From Hymenobacter sediminicola (GTDB lineage Bacteria > Bacteroidota > Bacteroidia > Cytophagales > Hymenobacteraceae): a stretch of DNA of 64,000 bases. The notes under the pieces are model-generated. The model had not been told where the DNA came from and did not search any database. It worked only from the letters and a program-made list of their open reading frames with translations. The stretch lies in assembly GCF_014250515.1 (NCBI RefSeq), contig NZ_CP060202.1:1051001-1115000 (forward strand). Reading direction: 5' to 3'. Both the position numbers and the translations under genes were made by a program. Position 1 is the stretch's first letter. Every line of letters begins with the position of its first letter. This document shows, in pieces, positions 40,289 to 48,466 of this stretch.

Positions 40289-41206
40289 TCAGGATAGCCG
40301 AGGTAACAGGTCGGTGAGGGCAGCTTCACAGGAGGGGAACTGAAACCGGAAGCCCGCTTCTAGCAGCCGCTGGGGCACCACCTTGCGGCTTTTCAGAATC
40401 AGCTCGGTTTCGGTACGCAGCAGGAAGGCCCCAATTTCGAGCAGCCAGCGTGGCTGCGGCAGGTGCCAACGTGGGCGGTAGTGCGCGTCCAGCAACTGCA
40501 TTAGCGCGGCATTAGGCAGAGGCGTGGGCGCACACAGGTTGAACACGCCTTTCAGCTGCGGCCGCGCTACTAGAAACTCCACGGCCCGGCAGAAATCCTG
40601 GATGTGCAGCCAACTCACCCACTGGCAGCCGTTGCCCTGCTGGGTGCTCAGACCCAGCCGCGCCAGGCGGGCCATGACGGGCAGTGCGCCTCCATCGGCA
40701 CCCAGCACAATGGCTGTGCGGAGCGCCACACGCCGGGTATGGGGCACGTAGGCCAGATTAAACTCAGCTTCCCACTGCTGGGCCACCATTTCGGAGAACG
40801 TACGGCCGAGTTGGCCTGTAGCTTCCGTATTGGCGGGCTGCTCATCTTCGGTATGTTGATAGATAGTGGCCGTGGAGGAGTTCAGCCACACAGCCGGCGG
40901 GTTGCGGCAGGCAGCTACGGCTTCGGCCAGCACGCGGGTGCTTTCAGTACGGCTGCGGATGATGGCGTATTTGTTGGTGGCGTTGTAGCGGCAGTCGACG
41001 GTGCGGCCGGCCAGGTTTATCAGCACCGCGGCACCTTCCAGTTCAGCGGCCCAAGGACCCAACGTGCGGCCGTTCCAGTGCACCGTTCCTGGTTTGGCCG
41101 ACCGGCCTAAGGTTACTACCTCGTAGCCTAAGTGGGTGAAGTGCCGCGCCAAGTGCTGGCCCAGAAATCCATTACCACCCGCCAGAATTAGTTTGAGCCG
41201 TTCCAT
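40289..41206 (-). CDS. TIGR01777 family NAD(P)-binding epimerase
   Basis: This 305-residue Rossmann-fold protein opens KLILAGGNGFLGQHLARHF, an atypical-SDR glycine motif. LINLAGRTVDCRYNATNKYA and SRTESTRVLAEAVA follow the TIGR01777 pattern. The C-terminal PRWLLEIGAFLLRTETELIL is the DUF1731 domain of the same family. It is related to cell-division inhibitor SulA-like (YfcH) annotations, which carry no firm biochemical meaning. The gene is immediately downstream of a GbsR-type regulator, and its upstream region carries the same operator-like sequence as the regulator's own promoter, so it is a likely target. Confidence 0.88.
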   Translation of the reverse strand: MERLKLILAGGNGFLGQHLARHFTHLGYEVVTLGRSAKPGTVHWNGRTLGPWAAELEGAAVLINLAGRTVDCRYNATNKYAIIRSRTESTRVLAEAVAACRNPPAVWLNSSTATIYQHTEDEQPANTEATGQLGRTFSEMVAQQWEAEFNLAYVPHTRRVALRTAIVLGADGGALPVMARLARLGLSTQQGNGCQWVSWLHIQDFCRAVEFLVARPQLKGVFNLCAPTPLPNAALMQLLDAHYRPRWHLPQPRWLLEIGAFLLRTETELILKSRKVVPQRLLEAGFRFQFPSCEAALTDLLPRLS

Positions 41207-41250
41207 GTTGCAAAGCAGCTTTGAGCTTTTTGAAGATTATTAATTTCAAA

Positions 41251-41270
41251 CTTTCAATAAAATATGAAAG
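41251..41270 (-). promoter_or_regulatory. Operator-like inverted repeat upstream of the epimerase gene
   Basis: CTTTCAAT-AAAA-TATGAAAG is an imperfect inverted repeat 45 bp upstream of the epimerase ATG. It shares 20 identical bases (ATTTCAAACTTTCAATAAAA) with the site upstream of the regulator gene. Confidence 0.65.
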
Positions 41271-41297
41271 ATTGAAGTAAAAAAATAAGCGCTAGAA

Positions 41298-41816
41298 TCA
41301 GCCCGGCCGCATGAGTTTCATGAAGGTGCTCAGGAACCAGTTTTCATCGGCTTTGATAAGCGTAGATGCAGCCCGGTTGGCGAAGTCAGCAAAATTCTGG
41401 ACGCTGCCAATCATCTGCGTGAAAGCTGCCGTCTCCTCGGGCGTAGAAGTAGATGAAGGCTCTACATGGCTGATTTCACTCAGCACGCGCAGAATAGGCT
41501 CCAGTTCGCGCTTACGGCGCTCTTTCAGGATGAGCGTAGCCGTTTTGTGGATGTCCTTCTCAGCCGAGAAAAACTCGCGCCGTTCGCCGGGCCGCAGTTC
41601 CTTGCGCACGATACCCCAGTCCATGAGGGCGCGTACGTTGAGGTTCACGTTGCCCCGCGAAATCTGCAACTGCTCCATGATGTCCTCGGTGCTGAGCGCG
41701 CCCGGCGACACCAGCAACAGCGCGTGCACCTGCGCCATTGTGCGGCTTACGCCCCAGGCCGAGCCCAGCGTGCCCCAGCCTTCAATGAACTTGCTCTTGG
41801 CTTCGTCGAGTTGCAT
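41298..41816 (-). CDS. GbsR/MarR-type transcriptional regulator
   Basis: This 172-residue winged-helix regulator contains WGTLGSAWGVSRTMAQVHAL, the GbsR signature, followed by LSTEDIMEQLQISRGNVNLN, the recognition helix, and the wing VRKELRPGERREFFSAEK. A helical C-terminal part would dimerise. The family includes GbsR, which represses choline/glycine betaine genes. The start at 41816 is only five bases after an exact TACATTTG promoter box, so the mRNA is probably leaderless. An inverted-repeat operator overlaps the -33 position, indicating autoregulation. Confidence 0.88.
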   Translation of the reverse strand: MQLDEAKSKFIEGWGTLGSAWGVSRTMAQVHALLLVSPGALSTEDIMEQLQISRGNVNLNVRALMDWGIVRKELRPGERREFFSAEKDIHKTATLILKERRKRELEPILRVLSEISHVEPSSTSTPEETAAFTQMIGSVQNFADFANRAASTLIKADENWFLSTFMKLMRPG

Positions 41817-41820
41817 GGCT

Positions 41821-41828
41821 CAAATGTA
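41821..41828 (-). promoter_or_regulatory. Promoter of the GbsR-type gene (TTG-N19-TACATTTG)
   Basis: An exact -7 box TACATTTG on the minus strand has a TTG 19 bp upstream, inside the operator's ATTGAAAG arm. This is the best complete promoter in the window. The -7 box ends four bases before the ATG. Confidence 0.65.
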
Positions 41829-41843
41829 GTGGAGTATTTCAAA

Positions 41844-41863
41844 CTTTCAATAAAAATTGAAAG
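41844..41863 (-). promoter_or_regulatory. Operator-like inverted repeat of the GbsR-type gene
   Basis: CTTTCAAT-AAAA-ATTGAAAG is a perfect 8+8 inverted repeat overlapping the -33 element of the regulator's promoter. A second copy precedes the adjacent epimerase gene. Confidence 0.7.
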
Positions 41864-41878
41864 TTTATTTTTGCTGCC

Positions 41879-42298
41879 TTACCCTCGCTTATTGTTAAGC
41901 CGGATTCTGGTGCGAAAATCCTCTATTGCATCGTGCCAACAGTCGACGAAAGTGGCAGAGTCTACACGCGTAAACCTGCGTCCGTGCAACAATAGCGTGT
42001 CTTGTGCCGGGTCAGATGACATACGTATAGCAATGGGAGAGATGAAACCCGTGCAACCTTGTTGGAAGGTGATGGAGTCGGCTTTTTTATTAAGGGTGGC
42101 GCTTTGTTGGCTGTAGTAGTTGGCCATGTTGAGAGACCGGCCACGTTTATAAATGATCATGTCATCGGGCGGCATATCTCCATCAACTCGCTCAAGGCAA
42201 CGCCAAGCGCCTCTCAGTCGGGCTTCTGTAAGTCCCTGCTTTTCTTGGCAACCATTCAGAAATAGCATTGTTAAGACCGAAAGTAGTAGGCGGCGCAT
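41879..42298 (-). CDS. Small lipoprotein
   Basis: This 139-residue protein begins MRRLLLSVLTMLFLNGCQEK with lipobox LNGC. The mature domain reads LRGAWRCLERVDGDMPPDDM and later ADSITFQQGCTGFISPIAIR, resembling small lipocalin-like or META-like lipoproteins of Bacteroidota at a fold level only. Three mature Cys are present besides the lipidated one. Its stop lies just upstream of the GbsR operator region, but the two genes are separated by that promoter. Confidence 0.75.
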   Translation of the reverse strand: MRRLLLSVLTMLFLNGCQEKQGLTEARLRGAWRCLERVDGDMPPDDMIIYKRGRSLNMANYYSQQSATLNKKADSITFQQGCTGFISPIAIRMSSDPAQDTLLLHGRRFTRVDSATFVDCWHDAIEDFRTRIRLNNKRG

Positions 42299-42335
42299 AG
42301 TTTGGTCGATATGATAGAAGCTGGCTGTAACTGAT

Positions 42336-42371
42336 AACGCAGGTGCCGCTACTTAGAGCCACACCTGCGTT
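42336..42371 (-). terminator. Terminator of dnaE
   Basis: The stem AACGCAGGTG/CACCTGCGTT lies 27 bp after the dnaE stop. It has only a weak T-run on the minus strand. Confidence 0.6.
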
Positions 42372-42397
42372 AAAACTACATATATGCTCGTTTCTCT

Positions 42398-45300
42398 CTA
42401 AATCAGCTGGCAGGCGTCGATTTCCATTTCGCGCATTTTGCGGATGAACTCCTTGGGCTCGATGCGGTAGCGGCGGGAGTAGGTGTCCACGGCCAGGTGC
42501 TCGTGGGGCTCGGCGAACTTGATTTCCAGCTTTTTGGAGCCTGAGCAGCCTTCCACGGCTTCCATAAAACGGTCCATGAAGGGCTCCGTGATGGTGCGCA
42601 GATCCAGCTGCACGCGCACGCCGTTGGCGAGCTTCTCGGCCACGTTGAACAGAGGCTCCATGGTCATGATCTTGAACTCGAACTGGTCGGAGTCGCGGAA
42701 GCGCTGAGCATACTTGCCGCGGATGAACATGGGTGGCACTTGCTCCTTGTCGTAGTTGCGGGGGTTGATAATGCTGGAAAACTTAGTGTAGTCGTCGCGG
42801 AACAAGGCTAGGTTAAGCGACGAGTCGTAGTCTTCCACGTTGAATGACACAAAGGGCTGCCCGGTCTTGGTAGTCTTAAACAGCACGTTGGAAATCAGGC
42901 CGGCTACCGTTACGTCGCGGTTTTTGTAATTCTCTATCTTATCGAGCCCGCAGGTGCAGTAGGAGTCGATTTCGAGCTTGAAGTCGTCGAGCGGGTGACC
43001 GGAGAGGTAGAAGCCCACAATTTCCTTTTCCCGGCGCAGCTTCTCGGTCGGGCTCCAGGGCTCCAGGTCGTGAATCTTGGGCATCGGAATGGCCATTTCG
43101 CCGCCGCCGCCGCCAAACAGGCTCTGCTGAGCCGATTCCTTGGCAGCCTGGTGCTGCTGGCCCACCTTCATGGCCTTTTCAATGAGGTTCTGGTCACCAC
43201 CTGGTGCTTCCAGAAACTGGCGGCGGTGGTAACGCTCAAACGAATCGAAGGCGCCGGCCTGGGCCATGCTCTCGAAGGTTTTCTTGTTTACGGCCCGCAG
43301 GTTCACGCGCCGGGCAAAGTCGAAGATGTCGCCGTAGGGGCCGTTTTTGTCGCGCTCCTGCACGATTTCCTCCACGGCTGCCTCGCCCGAGCCCTTCATA
43401 GCGGCCATGCCGAAGCGGATCTGGCCCTGGGCGTTTACGTTGAACTTCAGGATGGATTCGTTCACGTCGGGGCCCAACACAGCCACGCCCTGCTTGCGGG
43501 CTTCCTCAATGAAGAAGGTTACCTTCTTGATGTCGCCCATGTTGTTGGTGAGCACGGCGGCCATGTACTCGGCGGGGTAGTGGGCCTTGAGGTAGCCGGT
43601 CTGGTAGGCTACCACCGAGTAGGCCGCGGAGTGGGAGCGGTTGAAGCCGTAGGCCGCAAACTTCTCCATCACATCGAACACCTCGTTGGCCTTTTTGGCC
43701 TTGATGCCGTGCAGCTTCTCAGCGCCCGCGCAGAACTTCTCCCGCTCCAGGGCCATCTTCTTCATGTCCTTTTTGCCCATGGCCCGGCGCAGCAAATCGG
43801 CGCCGCCGAGCGAGTAGCCGGCCAGGATCTGGGCCGTTTGCATGATCTGCTCCTGGTACACCATGATACCCTGCGAGTAGTTCAGAATGGGCTCCAACAG
43901 CTCGTGGGGGTAGTCCACCGTCTCGCGGCCGTGCTTGCGGTTGATGAAGTTTGGAATGAACTGCATCGGGCCTGGGCGGTACAGGGCGTTCATGGCAATC
44001 AGGTCCTCGATGTTGGTCGGTTTGAGGTCCTTGAGGTACATGCGCATACCCTCGCTCTCGAACTGGAACGTGCCGATGGTGTCGCCGCGCTGGTAGAGTT
44101 CGTAGGTTTTCTGGTCGTCAATCGGAATTTCGTCGATGTCGATTTTGACTCCGTGGTTTTTCTCAATCAGGTTGATGGCATCGACGATGATGGTCAGGGT
44201 TTTGAGGCCCAGAAAGTCCATTTTGAGCATGCCAGCACTCTCAATCACCTTGCCATCGAACTGCGTGATGAGCAGGTCCGAATCCTTGGAAGTGGAAACG
44301 GGGATGTACTTGGTGATGTCGTCGGGGGCAATGATGACGCCGGCGGCGTGGATGCCGGTGTTGCGCACTGAGCCTTCTAACTTCTCGGCCAGGCGCAGAA
44401 TCTGCCCGCGCAGGTTGTCGGGCGCGTCATCGCGCCGGATCATGTCCAACTCCTGGTTTTCGGCAAAGGCCTTGGCCAGGGTCGTGCCCACCTGCTCCGG
44501 TACCATCTTCACCAAGTCGTTGGCCACTGGCAGCGGCAGCTCCATAGCCCGCGAAACGTCCTTAATCGACGATTTGGCGGCCATCGTACCGAAGGTGATA
44601 ATCTGGGCTACCTGGGTTTTGCCGTACTTATCTACCACATAATCAATGACTCGCTGGCGGTTCACGTCGTCGAAGTCAATGTCGATATCGGGCATCGACA
44701 CCCGCTCCGGGTTCAGGAAACGCTCGAACAGCAGCGAGTACTTAATCGGGTCAATGTTGGTGATGCCGATGCAGTAGGCCACCGCCGAGCCCGCCGCCGA
44801 GCCCCGGCCCGGCCCGATGGCCACGCCATTGTTGCGGCCGTGGTTAATGAAATCCTGCGTGATGAGGAAGTAGCCCGCAAAGCCCATCGTCTCAATCACG
44901 CGCAGTTCGTAGTCCAGGCGCTCCTCAATTTCGGGGGTGCGCTCAGAGTAGCGGGCTTTCGGCCCTTCAAACGCTCCTTTGAAGGTGAGGTGGCGCAGGA
45001 AAGCATCAGCCGTAGGGTGCTCCGGGGGCAGGGGGAAATTGGGTAGCAGAATATCACGCTGCAGGACTGGCGGCGTAATTTTGTCCACGATTTCGTTCGT
45101 GTTGTCCACGCTTTCCGGCACGTCGGCGAACAGCGCGTTCATCTCCGCCTGGTTTTTGAAGTAGAATTGGTCGTTGGCGAAACCGAAGCGGGCCCGGGGC
45201 TTGGGGCTTTGGGCCTCCTCGTCGATGCGCTGCAGCTGGCGGCGGATGGTGGCATCCTGGCCGGAAAGGTGGCGCAGGTTGTCGAGGTGGTCGTAGTGAA

Positions 45301-46087
45301 CCTTGTTGTCCTGGGAAATCAGGCGGAAATACTGGGTCTGGAAGTCGCCGACCGGGATGCTGTGCTCCTCGCCAGTATTCACGCAGAGCAGAATATCGTG
45401 GGGCGCGAAGTCAGTCTGCTCCACGTAGTGCGAGTCGTTGGTGCAGATGACCTTGACGTTGTACTTGCGGGCCAGGTTCAGCAGCACCTGGTTTACATCT
45501 TCCTGGCTTTTGCCGGTGCCGTCGAAGTTCATCAGCCCGTGCCGCTGAATTTCGATGTAGTAGTCGTCCTCGAACACGTCGAGCCACCACTTGAGCAGCT
45601 CCTCGGCCTTGGCCTCACTCTGGAACAGGATGGCCTGCGGAATTTCTGCGCCAATGCAGCAGGAGGTGGCAATCAGGCCCTTGTGGTACTTGAGCAGCAG
45701 TTCCTTGTCGATGCGCGGGAACTTGCTGTACACGCCCTCGATAAAGCTCATCGAGCAGAGCTTGCTCAGGTTGTGGTAGCCGGCCTGGTCCTTGGCCAGC
45801 AGCAGCTGATGGTAGCGCTTGTCCCGCTCGCCCTTTTCGCGGCTGAAGGCCTTTTTGTGGCGGTCCTCCACCATGTAGAACTCGCAGCCCACAATCGGCT
45901 TCACGTTGTACTTGTTGGCCTCGGCCACAAAGTTGAACGCCCCGAACATGTTGCCGTGGTCGGTGAGGGCTACGGCCGGCATCCCATCGGCCTGAGCCTT
46001 CTTCATCAGGGCCGAAATGCTGGCCTGACCATCAAGCAGAGAATATTGGGTGTGCGAGTGGAGGTGCGAGAAAACGGGCATGGGCAA
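42398..46087 (-). CDS. dnaE: DNA polymerase III subunit alpha
   Basis: This 1229-residue replicative polymerase has an N-terminal PHP domain (HLHSHTQYSLLDGQA, AVALTDHGNMFGAF) with its His and Asp ligands intact. The catalytic acidic cluster PDIDIDFDD lies around residues 462-470. Fingers and tandem HhH motifs follow (MGKKDMKKMALEREKF, FNRSHSAAYSVVAYQTGYLK). The OB fold and C-terminal domain include DVTVAGLISNVLFKTTKTGQ and PFVSFNVEDYDSSL. It is the usual size for Bacteroidota DnaE. Another ATG at residue 3 is possible. No intein or frameshift is seen. Large antisense frames at 42995-44371 and 45167-46123 are shadows. Confidence 0.97.
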   Translation of the reverse strand: MPMPVFSHLHSHTQYSLLDGQASISALMKKAQADGMPAVALTDHGNMFGAFNFVAEANKYNVKPIVGCEFYMVEDRHKKAFSREKGERDKRYHQLLLAKDQAGYHNLSKLCSMSFIEGVYSKFPRIDKELLLKYHKGLIATSCCIGAEIPQAILFQSEAKAEELLKWWLDVFEDDYYIEIQRHGLMNFDGTGKSQEDVNQVLLNLARKYNVKVICTNDSHYVEQTDFAPHDILLCVNTGEEHSIPVGDFQTQYFRLISQDNKVHYDHLDNLRHLSGQDATIRRQLQRIDEEAQSPKPRARFGFANDQFYFKNQAEMNALFADVPESVDNTNEIVDKITPPVLQRDILLPNFPLPPEHPTADAFLRHLTFKGAFEGPKARYSERTPEIEERLDYELRVIETMGFAGYFLITQDFINHGRNNGVAIGPGRGSAAGSAVAYCIGITNIDPIKYSLLFERFLNPERVSMPDIDIDFDDVNRQRVIDYVVDKYGKTQVAQIITFGTMAAKSSIKDVSRAMELPLPVANDLVKMVPEQVGTTLAKAFAENQELDMIRRDDAPDNLRGQILRLAEKLEGSVRNTGIHAAGVIIAPDDITKYIPVSTSKDSDLLITQFDGKVIESAGMLKMDFLGLKTLTIIVDAINLIEKNHGVKIDIDEIPIDDQKTYELYQRGDTIGTFQFESEGMRMYLKDLKPTNIEDLIAMNALYRPGPMQFIPNFINRKHGRETVDYPHELLEPILNYSQGIMVYQEQIMQTAQILAGYSLGGADLLRRAMGKKDMKKMALEREKFCAGAEKLHGIKAKKANEVFDVMEKFAAYGFNRSHSAAYSVVAYQTGYLKAHYPAEYMAAVLTNNMGDIKKVTFFIEEARKQGVAVLGPDVNESILKFNVNAQGQIRFGMAAMKGSGEAAVEEIVQERDKNGPYGDIFDFARRVNLRAVNKKTFESMAQAGAFDSFERYHRRQFLEAPGGDQNLIEKAMKVGQQHQAAKESAQQSLFGGGGGEMAIPMPKIHDLEPWSPTEKLRREKEIVGFYLSGHPLDDFKLEIDSYCTCGLDKIENYKNRDVTVAGLISNVLFKTTKTGQPFVSFNVEDYDSSLNLALFRDDYTKFSSIINPRNYDKEQVPPMFIRGKYAQRFRDSDQFEFKIMTMEPLFNVAEKLANGVRVQLDLRTITEPFMDRFMEAVEGCSGSKKLEIKFAEPHEHLAVDTYSRRYRIEPKEFIRKMREMEIDACQLI

Positions 46088-46548
46088 GCAACTCCGGCCG
46101 TTAGGGCGCGAAGCGTACAGTAAAGTTACCCACGAATCAGCGGCTAGGAAAGGTTGCGCGGCAACGGATTTTGGCGTATCAACAAGAGCATCTGATAGCC
46201 GCTTCTCGTATTCATCAATGACAGAATGCAGCGCGCCTAGTTAGGCGTACCGCAGCAGAGAACTGCACTAAATATAACTCAGGTGTCGTTGCCGAAGAGC
46301 TAGAAGGGACGTATACCTCGAAAGGCATGTGTGACAAACCGTCTATCTTGCCAGGGTCTTTGCAATCAATTTGAGACACTAGGAGTTAAGAGGACAGCTG
46401 GTGATATGGCCAGCGCCTGAATGAGTGGCTGGTGATTAGCACCGCCCGGAAGTTAGCGGCCTGCTATAGACCGGTCGAAAATTATATAGTTACTTCTCTA
46501 TTTAGATTGTCTGTCTTCTGTGGCCGGTTCCGCCGGCTGGTATCACGC
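46088..46548. other. Intergenic region between divergent dnaE and desaturase genes
   Basis: About 460 bp hold no clear gene. A TAACTTTA sequence near 46121-46128 on the minus strand may be a weak -7 box for dnaE. A GTG at 46432 is in frame with the desaturase gene, but the 39 added residues look non-native. Confidence 0.4.
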
Positions 46549-47619
46549 ATGAAATATTTGGTAGCCCTCACTGATCCGGTCTACGACCAGACCGTTGCCA
46601 CAACCCGAGTAGGTCAGTACCTGCTCCGGTTTATCCAGGACAAGCGCGACCTGCCGTTTGTGTACCTAATTCTGGAAATTTCGCTCACGCTGCTGCCGCT
46701 AATAGGGCTGCTGTTTGTGCCAGGACTGCACAACGGACTGTGGTGGGCGGTATTTGGGGTGTATATATTCCTGACTACATTTTACTTCAAAGGGCCGTTT
46801 GGGCTGATGCTGCACTGCACCAGCCACCGCATTCTGTTCAAGAAGAAGTATGGATACCTCAACCACTACATTCCGTGGGTAATCGGGCCGTTTTTTGGGC
46901 AGACGCCGGAGACGTACTTCACCCACCATATGGGCATGCACCACCCCGAAAACAACCTGCCCGACGACGAAAGCTCCACTATGTACTACCAGCGCGACTC
47001 GGTGGTCAGCTTCGGACACTACCTCGCCGATTTTTTTCTGCTGGGCATTCCGAAGCTCGTAGCCTACCTGGGGCGCACCCGCAAGAACACGTTTCGCTTC
47101 CGGCTGCTGCGTGGTGAGACGGCCTATCTGGTGGTTTGTATTGGGCTGGCTTTCGTGAACCTGCCGGCGGTGCTAGGGGTGCTGGTGCTGCCGGTGCTCG
47201 TAACGCGGGCCGTGATGATGCTTGGCAACTGGAGCCAGCACGCTTTCATTGATGCCGCCGACCCGGCCAATTGCTACACCAACAGCGTGACATGTATCAA
47301 CACCAAATACAACCACAAGTGCTGGAACGACGGCTACCACATCAGCCACCACCTGAAACCTGCCATGCACTGGACCGAGCACCCGCTGCATTTCCAGAAA
47401 AACCTGGCACAGTATGCGGAGCAGGGTTCCGTCGTGTTCGAGGGCATCCACTTTCTGCACATTTTCGCGTTTCTGATGATGCGCCGCTACGACCTGCTGG
47501 CCCGTCACTTCGTGAACCTGGACAACCGCCACGCCACCGAAACGGAAGTTGTGGCCTTTCTCAAGTCGCGCACTAGGCGTATTGCGCGGTTGCCGGAACC
47601 GGTGTTGGTGGCTGCCTGA
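46549..47619 (+). CDS. Membrane fatty acid desaturase
   Basis: From the ATG at 46549 (MKYLVALTDPVYDQTVATTR) this is a 356-residue FADS-family enzyme with membrane segments such as LLPLIGLLFVPGLHN and LVVCIGLAFVNLPAVLGVLV. The three histidine clusters that bind the di-iron centre are LHCTSHR (~89), THHMGMHHPENN (~125) and YHISHHLKPAMHW (~263). It introduces a double bond or hydroxyl into a lipid; the exact substrate cannot be read from sequence. It needs a reductant such as the [2Fe-2S] ferredoxin encoded elsewhere in the window, which is speculation. A GTG-initiated extension to 46432 is less likely. Confidence 0.85.
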   Translation: MKYLVALTDPVYDQTVATTRVGQYLLRFIQDKRDLPFVYLILEISLTLLPLIGLLFVPGLHNGLWWAVFGVYIFLTTFYFKGPFGLMLHCTSHRILFKKKYGYLNHYIPWVIGPFFGQTPETYFTHHMGMHHPENNLPDDESSTMYYQRDSVVSFGHYLADFFLLGIPKLVAYLGRTRKNTFRFRLLRGETAYLVVCIGLAFVNLPAVLGVLVLPVLVTRAVMMLGNWSQHAFIDAADPANCYTNSVTCINTKYNHKCWNDGYHISHHLKPAMHWTEHPLHFQKNLAQYAEQGSVVFEGIHFLHIFAFLMMRRYDLLARHFVNLDNRHATETEVVAFLKSRTRRIARLPEPVLVAA

Positions 47620-47645
47620 ATTCAGGCCTAAATTCACAGAAAAAC

Positions 47646-47675
47646 AAAAAGGCCGCCCGAATGGCGGCCTTTTTT
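47646..47675. terminator. Bidirectional terminator
   Basis: AAAAAGGCCGCC pairs with GGCGGCCTTTTT between the convergent desaturase and LysM genes. Confidence 0.9.
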
Positions 47676-47700
47676 AATTGATGCAGAGAAGTGCCAGCAG

Positions 47701-48411
47701 CTAGTTGGTTTGCTGAATAGTAAGCACTTCCCCAATGCGCACACTGTTGTCGGGCTTGCTGTTCCAGGCCTGAATGTCGGCCGGTTTCACCTTGTAGTGG
47801 CGGGCAATACCGAAGAGCGTTTCGCCCTTCACTACCGTATGCTGCCGCTTGATGCTCGAAGCCGACTCAGTGGGTTTGGCTGGCAGCAGCGTGGCAATCG
47901 GAGTAGCTGATGCAGCTACTGGTTTGGCGGCCGGGGCAGTAGCGGCTACCGCAATGCCCGGTTTGGTGGTGCCCACGAAACCAGATTTCTGCAGCCGTTC
48001 GGCGGCGGCCTTGAGGGCAGGGTTTTTGGCGGTGCGGGCGTTGAAGCTACGGTACTGCGGGCTGCGCATCAGGGTTTGTAGCTCTACCTGCCAGGGTTGC
48101 TGGCGCAGGCGCTGGGCCAGTTGCTGCTGCTGCTCCCGGGGTAGGCTGGCCGTGTAATGGCTCAGGCGCTGGTTGTAGGCGGGCATCTCCTGCAGGGCCG
48201 TTTCGATGAGCTGCGTGGCGCGCGTATCATCAGGCTCATTATAGATGGCGCGCAACTGCCGCACACTGGTCTGTACCAGCCCCGACATTACCCGCACCGA
48301 ATCTTCTGACAGAGCCGGCCCACTGCCCACCGGCGCCTGCTGCGCCCGACCAACCAAAGAAAGTGGCAGCAACAGGCTGCCCAGCGACAAAACGCGAAAG
48401 AAAAAGCGCAT
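47701..48411 (-). CDS. Secreted LysM-domain protein
   Basis: This 236-residue protein has a signal peptide (FFFRVLSLGSLLLPLSLVGR) and a helical region (residues ~35-145; SVRQLRAIYNEPDDTRATQL). An Ala/Pro-rich linker leads to a single C-terminal LysM (HTVVKGETLFGIARHYKVKP, DIQAWNSKP). It should bind peptidoglycan. It lies 55 bp downstream of the lytic transglycosylase gene on the same strand, so it is likely coexpressed and related to wall turnover. Confidence 0.85.
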   Translation of the reverse strand: MRFFFRVLSLGSLLLPLSLVGRAQQAPVGSGPALSEDSVRVMSGLVQTSVRQLRAIYNEPDDTRATQLIETALQEMPAYNQRLSHYTASLPREQQQQLAQRLRQQPWQVELQTLMRSPQYRSFNARTAKNPALKAAAERLQKSGFVGTTKPGIAVAATAPAAKPVAASATPIATLLPAKPTESASSIKRQHTVVKGETLFGIARHYKVKPADIQAWNSKPDNSVRIGEVLTIQQTN

Positions 48412-48466
48412 TAGAAACGTGTGTCTATAACCTTGAATCGAGGAGGAGAAAGGAGAAAGGCGCGAA

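Noticed and set aside
42995..44371. 458-codon plus-strand frame, and another at 45167-46123
   Set aside because: Both are antisense shadows of dnaE, low-complexity and rich in Leu, Val and His, caused by GC-rich codon bias.
46432..46548. N-terminal extension of the desaturase from a GTG
   Set aside because: The 39 residues are basic and unlike the family; the ATG at 46549 gives a normal start.
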